This document shows positions 42,501-45,437 of a stretch of 45,437 nucleotides of DNA, piece by piece. Position 1 is the first letter of the stretch, and each line of letters begins with the position of its first letter. This DNA is from Prevotella sp. GTDB taxonomy: Bacteria; Bacteroidota; Bacteroidia; Bacteroidales; Dysgonomonadaceae. Under the pieces are notes generated by a model. That model saw only the letters and a list, made by a program, of their open reading frames with translations. It ran no database searches and was not told the origin of the DNA. The stretch covers positions 1-45,437 of the forward strand of contig JAISSD010000172.1 of the NCBI GenBank assembly GCA_031273295.1, read 5' to 3'. A program made the position numbers and the translations under genes.

Positions 42501-43215
42501 GAAAGCCAAACAGGCGCTGGTAGCGGACAAACTCTCGGCTGAAAGGACTATTTCAATTACCACAACCGGTGCGGCTGCCGGTAGCGGGTCGGCGATATTC
42601 GATGGCAGCGGCAACGCAGCGATTACATTTGTTACCACCGCTCCGGCAACACCTGCTCCGACGCCTAAAATACCATTCAGTACAAGTGTTGTCGCAACCT
42701 CGTCAAGCACCGAATATATTAACTGCGGATATTACCAGTGGTATCTTTCGTCTGCCAGCTGGAACAAGGGCAGGGCGGTTCAATGCGTGGGCAATGTGGT
42801 GCCGATGCTGGCAATGGACTACGGATGGAATACAGCCAATTGCGAGGTGTCCATATCTTGCGGTTACAATACTATTGGGAGCGCGTATGCATACTTCAAG
42901 GGTGGCAACTATGTGCCTTATCTGGGATTGAAGCTGGTGGTTAATGAAAGCGGCAACGCCATAAACGATCCAGTCAACAGCGACAATCCACAGATACCGG
43001 CATGGAGCGCCAGATTATTTCTTGTAGTTGGCGTGCCGGGAGGAAGCTATACCATACGGAAGCAAGTGGCAATGTCGGCATACCAGGCGTATTATATCCC
43101 TCATAGCGGAAGTATTACACTGGCCGACCAAAGTATGAGTTCCAAGAATCTGGGAACGGCAAAGCCATCCGGATTGACGGATATTACAATTCGCCGGCTA
43201 GACCAAATATCGTAA
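39565..43215 (+). CDS. Collagen-like tail fibre/receptor-binding protein
   Basis: A 1216-residue fibre. Residues 1-145 form an attachment domain. A Gly-X-Y collagen-like rod lies at about 146-217 (GEKGDKGDTGDKGDTGE pattern), a ~60-residue Trp/Tyr-rich module resembling small carbohydrate-binding modules at about 218-277 (YTGEWISGTTYNEDA), and a second Gly-X-Y stretch at about 276-302. The shaft continues with motifs such as VESVNGLTGDVVL, NYYTKSAIDELL and heptads near residue 810. The C-terminal ~200 residues (GYYQWYLSSASWNKG) are probably the receptor-binding tip. It follows the BACON genes and precedes lysis genes, the usual fibre position. Confidence 0.85.
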   Translation: MLTITTSENQVFLQAGSKDKIPFYKGQLRYRISADRLSMYIWPQETSFMDAKWADGITFDGQAMTRENAFDLLEEIGIKGGGGASDIPDGYWFADDGARDSYFAARPDELKDGLTIAVGSGATPDDYTFEQYSVAAGEWRDATRIFRGPRGEKGDQGIQGIQGEKGDKGDTGDKGDTGERGVQGLKGNDGAPGATGEKGDKGDKGDTGEKGDKGEDAANLNYTGEWISGTTYNEDAPSRYDQCTYNGNAYVAIAASGFISTTDPETDTVNWAFYVAKGAPGEKGDKGDKGDTGEKGDKGDDGSIDVDSFMEMTSDSDTVTRGIDGTTGKVIFQAIAGTGDVESVNGLTGDVVLNGDNITTDGEETLNGRFSDIDGKISGKVDKVIDNDVFTRTIYDNGSIKTIYKADNSYDYFFSESDGGGYMSYDATTDTLSFGGANRDSTDPLVYEIYVKNKTTGLGNRLMWRWSGDSAGVGEIKTYYTSGKTDGSATADDEVAVKKQVDAKQDTLSAGAGISITGNTITASNTGLKATIFYDDVTSRWNIQTGGVHPEYFAYLCDTDYTVLDKQGGAVDAGGTYTYFLIPENPEGVFFVVSGTEFNIGDTLVIDSDDWIDGKPNYYTKSAIDELLSTKTDISGSVKDVTSGQNITVVATVNADGSKSYRIAGTAGTVNYYSSTDAPTVQKVGDPASVGGATLTPIGSAPMSPSVGDRVICDNSLQFMIDTITANYVLGATTQLPPTSASWNTLGGSLNNNQFVKAKTQDGTNELSVLYADPDDTVQVGGTAWNGLNLKTGATQRVTHNGAHQLAWVEEVTAEQDRAEQAESDLQTNINQVEDIANSKCAIDDTNATASTTYSSNKILAVFGGAIINLPNRELVSQLPDYTLITQPTLCFVGETHTQWFCSAQGDDWVNTGGTFITVSQLEDYLNTNGYLKQTDVVDNYNSESAVRPLSARIGKVLKDLTDTALTAITTLQGYFSEGKAKQALVADKLSAERTISITTTGAAAGSGSAIFDGSGNAAITFVTTAPATPAPTPKIPFSTSVVATSSSTEYINCGYYQWYLSSASWNKGRAVQCVGNVVPMLAMDYGWNTANCEVSISCGYNTIGSAYAYFKGGNYVPYLGLKLVVNESGNAINDPVNSDNPQIPAWSARLFLVVGVPGGSYTIRKQVAMSAYQAYYIPHSGSITLADQSMSSKNLGTAKPSGLTDITIRRLDQIS

Positions 43216-43226
43216 TCCCGATGTTT

Positions 43227-43288
43227 AAACAGGGTAAAAAAGTAATGAAAAACAGGGTAAAAAAGTAACGAAAAACAGGGTAAAAAAC
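43227..43288. repeat. Three 23-bp tandem repeats between fibre and holin
   Basis: AAACAGGGTAAAAAAGTAA with a short spacer recurs three times with a period of exactly 23 bp (CAGGGT at 43230, 43253 and 43276). The unit is not a multiple of three and the gap has no frame. It may be a regulatory array or a slippage product. Confidence 0.88.
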
Positions 43289-43298
43289 GGGTAGAATC

Positions 43299-43841
43299 AT
43301 GGAACTTATAACGGTAATCAATCAGGTGATCGCCTCCACAATGGACAGGATATTGAGAATACTGTCTACGGCGTGGGGATGGGCCGGAACATTCGTTGCA
43401 TTTGCCGGCACATGGGTAGTGTCGTGGCTGGGGGTGACGCGGGAAATGTGTCTGTATCTGGTTTTTGCGGCTATCGTGATGGATTTGGCTTGGGGTATAG
43501 CCTCGTCGGTGAAGAGGAAGATATTCACATTGAGCATCGGATTTACGAAAACGGGGGTAAAGCTGGCGGTGTATCTGTCGATATTGACAATGGCGGCCAT
43601 AGCTGAAAAAGTGATGGCCGACGACTGGAGTCTTCTGTTTCGCCTGACGTCGGCGGTGCTGACGGTGGCGGAAGCGGTAAGCATCTGCGGGCATATATTG
43701 ATAGTGAAGCCGGATACGCCCGTGATAAGGCTGCTATGGAAGGTGTTGCGAAGCGAAATTGCCCGGAAAATGGGTGTGGAGGTGGCTGATATTGAGGAAT
43801 TTATTAATCAAAACAAGAATGGCGACAACAAGGATCACTGA
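43299..43841 (+). CDS. Phage holin (holin superfamily IV-like)
   Basis: A 180-residue inner-membrane protein. Hydrophobic segments lie at about residues 24-46 (AWGWAGTFVAFAGTWVVSWLG), 50-68 (MCLYLVFAAIVMDLAWGIA), 83-101 and 110-135. The MDLAWGIASSVKRK segment after the second helix is typical of the 'toxin secretion/phage lysis holin' family. It makes lesions that release the endolysin at the end of infection. The C-terminus is charged and cytoplasmic. The endolysin gene starts 23 bp inside its 3' end, in another frame. Confidence 0.85.
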   Translation: MELITVINQVIASTMDRILRILSTAWGWAGTFVAFAGTWVVSWLGVTREMCLYLVFAAIVMDLAWGIASSVKRKIFTLSIGFTKTGVKLAVYLSILTMAAIAEKVMADDWSLLFRLTSAVLTVAEAVSICGHILIVKPDTPVIRLLWKVLRSEIARKMGVEVADIEEFINQNKNGDNKDH

Positions 43842-44235
43842 AAATTTTACGCTGGAGGAATTATGCCATTCCGATACGGCAGCGGCAAGGGGATTGAAAA
43901 ACATCCCGGACGAAGATCAAGTGGATAACTTGAAACGGCTGGCAATAAATCTGTTACAGCCTGTAAGGGACAGATATGGCAAGGCGATGCATATAAATTC
44001 GGGGTTCAGATCGCCGGAGGTGAACAAAGCCGTAAACGGCAGCCCCACGAGCGATCACATGCACGGAAAGGCGGCGGACGTGAGGACTGACAATCCGAGG
44101 GAACTGTTTGACCTGGTGCGCAAGTCCGGATTGTCATTCGACCAGTTGATACTTTACCCTTCATTTGTGCACATGTCGTTCAGATACAATGCAAACAGGA
44201 ATCAGGTATTGTATGCCAAAGGAGTACATCCATGA
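43819..44235 (+). CDS. Endolysin, M15-family peptidase
   Basis: A 138-residue peptidoglycan hydrolase starting at the ATG at 43819 (MATTRITENFTLEEL). It matches the zinc DD-/LD-peptidase family M15: SGFRSPEVN (about 61-69), SDHMHGKAADV with zinc ligands His80 and Asp87, and FVHMSF with His118. Length is that of the minimal catalytic domain, with no cell-wall-binding domain or signal peptide, so export depends on the holin. It overlaps the holin by 23 bp and the next gene by ATGA. Confidence 0.92.
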   Translation: MATTRITENFTLEELCHSDTAAARGLKNIPDEDQVDNLKRLAINLLQPVRDRYGKAMHINSGFRSPEVNKAVNGSPTSDHMHGKAADVRTDNPRELFDLVRKSGLSFDQLILYPSFVHMSFRYNANRNQVLYAKGVHP

Positions 44236-44795
44236 AAGAAATATTCTTGATACTGACATTCCCGGTGTTGTTTTCTGTCGGTTTGCTTGCGGGATTTTTC
44301 ATCGGCAAGTCAACTGTGGATACGGAAGTCAAAACCGAGTATGTGAGAGGCGAGGCAGTGACGGGATCGGTAAGTCCGACGCAGTTTGAGGCGGTAAATG
44401 AAGATAGGCCGGACGTCGTTTATCGGGATACCGGCAGTGTAAAGTATGTGAACTTGCCGGCTGATACGGCTGCTATCATTGCAGACTGGGAGACAAAGAG
44501 GACGTACCGGCTTACGGCATTTGACAATGAAAAAGGCAAACTGGAGCTGTTTCCGGTGATTCAGTTCAACAGGCTGTCGGCGCTGGATTATTCGTTCACG
44601 CCGGTGATAGAGAGGCAAATGGCGTATAGAACCAGAGTATGGCAACCGTTTGTATCGGCATCATGGTCCAGCATCGGGTATACGGGCGCAGGCGGGGGCG
44701 TGTTCTATCACAATATCGGTTTTGAATACCAGTATCTGAAAGGCCTGCGGAACGGGGATAAGGGACATTTGCTTGGGGTGAAGTGGCGGTTCTAG
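44232..44795 (+). CDS. Spanin-position protein, DUF6808-like
   Basis: A 187-residue protein. An N-terminal transmembrane anchor (IFLILTFPVLFSVGLLAGFFIG, residues 4-25) precedes a periplasmic region (about 30-130, VKTEYVRGEAVTGSV). The C-terminal ~55 residues alternate polar and aromatic residues and end in WRF (GVKWRF), as in outer-membrane beta-barrel strands. It resembles proteins annotated DUF6808 in Bacteroidales prophages. Third in the lysis cassette, coupled to the endolysin by ATGA, it holds the position of Rz-type spanins. An inner-membrane-to-outer-membrane linker is my inference. Confidence 0.65.
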   Translation: MKEIFLILTFPVLFSVGLLAGFFIGKSTVDTEVKTEYVRGEAVTGSVSPTQFEAVNEDRPDVVYRDTGSVKYVNLPADTAAIIADWETKRTYRLTAFDNEKGKLELFPVIQFNRLSALDYSFTPVIERQMAYRTRVWQPFVSASWSSIGYTGAGGGVFYHNIGFEYQYLKGLRNGDKGHLLGVKWRF

Positions 44796-44843
44796 CAAAA
44801 ATATACCATTGCGTTATTATTGGTTTTTAGTTGATTATTTTGG

Positions 44844-44875
44844 AAGCCGCCTCGCCTGTGAAGGTAGGGCGGCTT
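44844..44875 (+). terminator. Intrinsic terminator of the lysis operon
   Basis: AAGCCGCC (44844-44851) pairs with GGCGGCTT (44868-44875), with an inner CCT/AGG extension, followed by TTGGTTTTG. It is 48 bp after the stop of the last lysis gene. Confidence 0.85.
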
Positions 44876-44891
44876 TGGTTTTGAAAAAGAT

Positions 44892-44924
44892 AAACCCGGA
44901 GCCTCCTTCGGGAAGTCCGGGTTT
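44892..44924 (-). terminator. Intrinsic terminator of the leftward right-end genes
   Basis: AAACCCGGA (44892-44900) pairs with TCCGGGTTT (44916-44924), with an inner CC-TTCG-GG tetraloop. On the minus strand it is followed by TATCTTTTTC. It lies 57 bp after the stop of the leftward gene at 44981. Confidence 0.85.
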
Positions 44925-44980
44925 GACAGAATTACATTGTCCATAATCAGTAGAACTGCACAGGGCAAAGATATAAAAAA

Positions 44981-45199
44981 TTAAACGATATTCAATTCTT
45001 TCATCCTTGCAGCCAGCGTTTCTTCGTAAATTTCCATAACCGCCCGCTGCTTCCAAAGAAGATTCCTGTTATTTTCGGACAAATCGAAAAACTTGCCGGT
45101 GTTGATAAAGGCTTTCAGCTTCCCTATCTTTTCATTCAATTCAGCGCGCTCGTTAACTAGCCGCGTTTTAAAATCTTCCTGTGTTTTAGTTGTTTCCAT
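44981..45199 (-). CDS. Small coiled-coil phage protein
   Basis: A 72-residue protein from the ATG at 45199 (METTKTQEDFKTRLVNERAELNEKIGKL...). The whole sequence is helical with heptads of Leu/Ile. Small proteins of the form 'RVxxEKxELNEKIxKLxxFI...LSxxxxxLLxxQxxxMxxYxxxLxxRM' are, from memory, very common in Bacteroidetes phages, crAss-like ones included; their function is not known. An upstream in-frame ATG (45271) exists but would overlap the next gene. A gap of 7 bp separates it from that gene's stop, suggesting one leftward transcript. Confidence 0.7.
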   Translation of the reverse strand: METTKTQEDFKTRLVNERAELNEKIGKLKAFINTGKFFDLSENNRNLLWKQRAVMEIYEETLAARMKELNIV

Positions 45200-45206
45200 A
45201 ATTGTT

Positions 45207-45437
45207 TTATATAATATTTGTTTTACAAGGCTCCTTGGGAGCGTTATTTTGATTTTCGTGAATATTGCCAATTATTTCCATTAATTCGCAATCATGGCAA
45301 CCCACGTAATTTTTTACAATTGGAAGCGTATTTTTTTTGCCGGGTAATTCAAAATAGAAACCGGCTATGTCTACTTCATTGCCATTAATCTTCCGGTATA
45401 CATGCCCGAATCGACAGATAACCCGTATTTCTTCAAG
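45207..45437 (-). CDS. Hypothetical phage protein, N-terminus cut by window edge
   Basis: The minus strand is open from the right edge to a TAA at 45207-45209, giving 76 codons with no start in view. It encodes RFGHVYRKINGNEVD, IAGFYFELPGKKN and a Cys/His cluster YVGCHDCELM that could bind zinc. It lies 7 bp upstream of the small coiled-coil gene on the same strand and continues the leftward operon. No family is recognised. Confidence 0.6.
   Translation of the reverse strand, partial: LEEIRVICRFGHVYRKINGNEVDIAGFYFELPGKKNTLPIVKNYVGCHDCELMEIIGNIHENQNNAPKEPCKTNII

Larger units (their letters stand above)
13195..45437. mobile_element. Temperate podovirus-like prophage (right end outside window)
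   Basis: A tyrosine integrase, CI-like repressor with operators, TerS-like protein, ejection proteins, polyvalent protein, portal, TerL, scaffold, capsid, connectors, tail and fibre genes, and a lysis cassette form one continuous phage module. The left border lies between the secDF terminator (11303) and the integrase stop (13195). No attL, tRNA or matching direct repeat could be identified because the right border is not in the window. No sheath, tube or tape-measure genes are visible, which favours a short-tailed phage. All three stop codons are used normally. Confidence 0.9.

Overview
The window is a Bacteroidales (phylum Bacteroidota) chromosome segment, about 11-12 kb long, joined to a large tailed-phage prophage whose right end lies outside the window. 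The host assignment rests on the long PPi-type phosphofructokinase, the single-chain SecD-SecF fusion, A-rich leaders without clear Shine-Dalgarno sequences, and TAnnTTTG-type promoter elements. Genus cannot be decided from this sequence.

Host part (1-11300): pfp, rfbD and fabD are on the minus strand. An S4/RluA-type pseudouridine synthase, an XRE-cupin regulator, an acyl-CoA synthetase and secDF are on the plus strand. A textbook terminator closes secDF.

Boundary zone (11300-13190): two decayed fragments of a lectin-like 'Fibrobacter succinogenes major' (FISUMP/DUF1566-like) domain lie next to one intact gene of the same family. The intact gene's C-terminal codons look like the variable region of a diversity-generating retroelement target. 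No reverse transcriptase is visible. Two small hypothetical genes follow. It is not clear whether this zone is host or phage.

PrOphage (about 13195 to beyond 45437): an early leftward block holds a tyrosine integrase and two unknown genes. It faces a rightward CI-like repressor across an intergenic region with two identical palindromic operators. Next comes a leftward TerS-like gene. A first rightward morphogenesis block encodes two putative ejection proteins, a ~3277-residue polyvalent protein (two ADP-ribosyltransferase-like modules and an HExxH metallopeptidase) and the portal. A leftward block, oriented against the other structural genes, holds a small unknown protein, a rhomboid intramembrane protease, TerL and a small conserved-looking protein. 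A second rightward block encodes scaffold, major capsid protein, connectors, tail proteins with BACON domains, a collagen-like fibre, and a lysis cassette (holin, M15 endolysin, spanin-like protein). The window ends with leftward small genes, the last one cut by the edge.

The organisation is that of a podovirus-like temperate phage: P22-like portal, ejection proteins and a large injected protein, with no tape measure or sheath seen. The most notable observations are: BACON domains split across consecutive gene borders; the giant effector-laden polyvalent protein; the rhomboid protease overlapping terL in an inverted packaging operon; the DGR-target-like gene with decayed relatives; and a nearly identical 16-bp element in front of both rightward structural operons.
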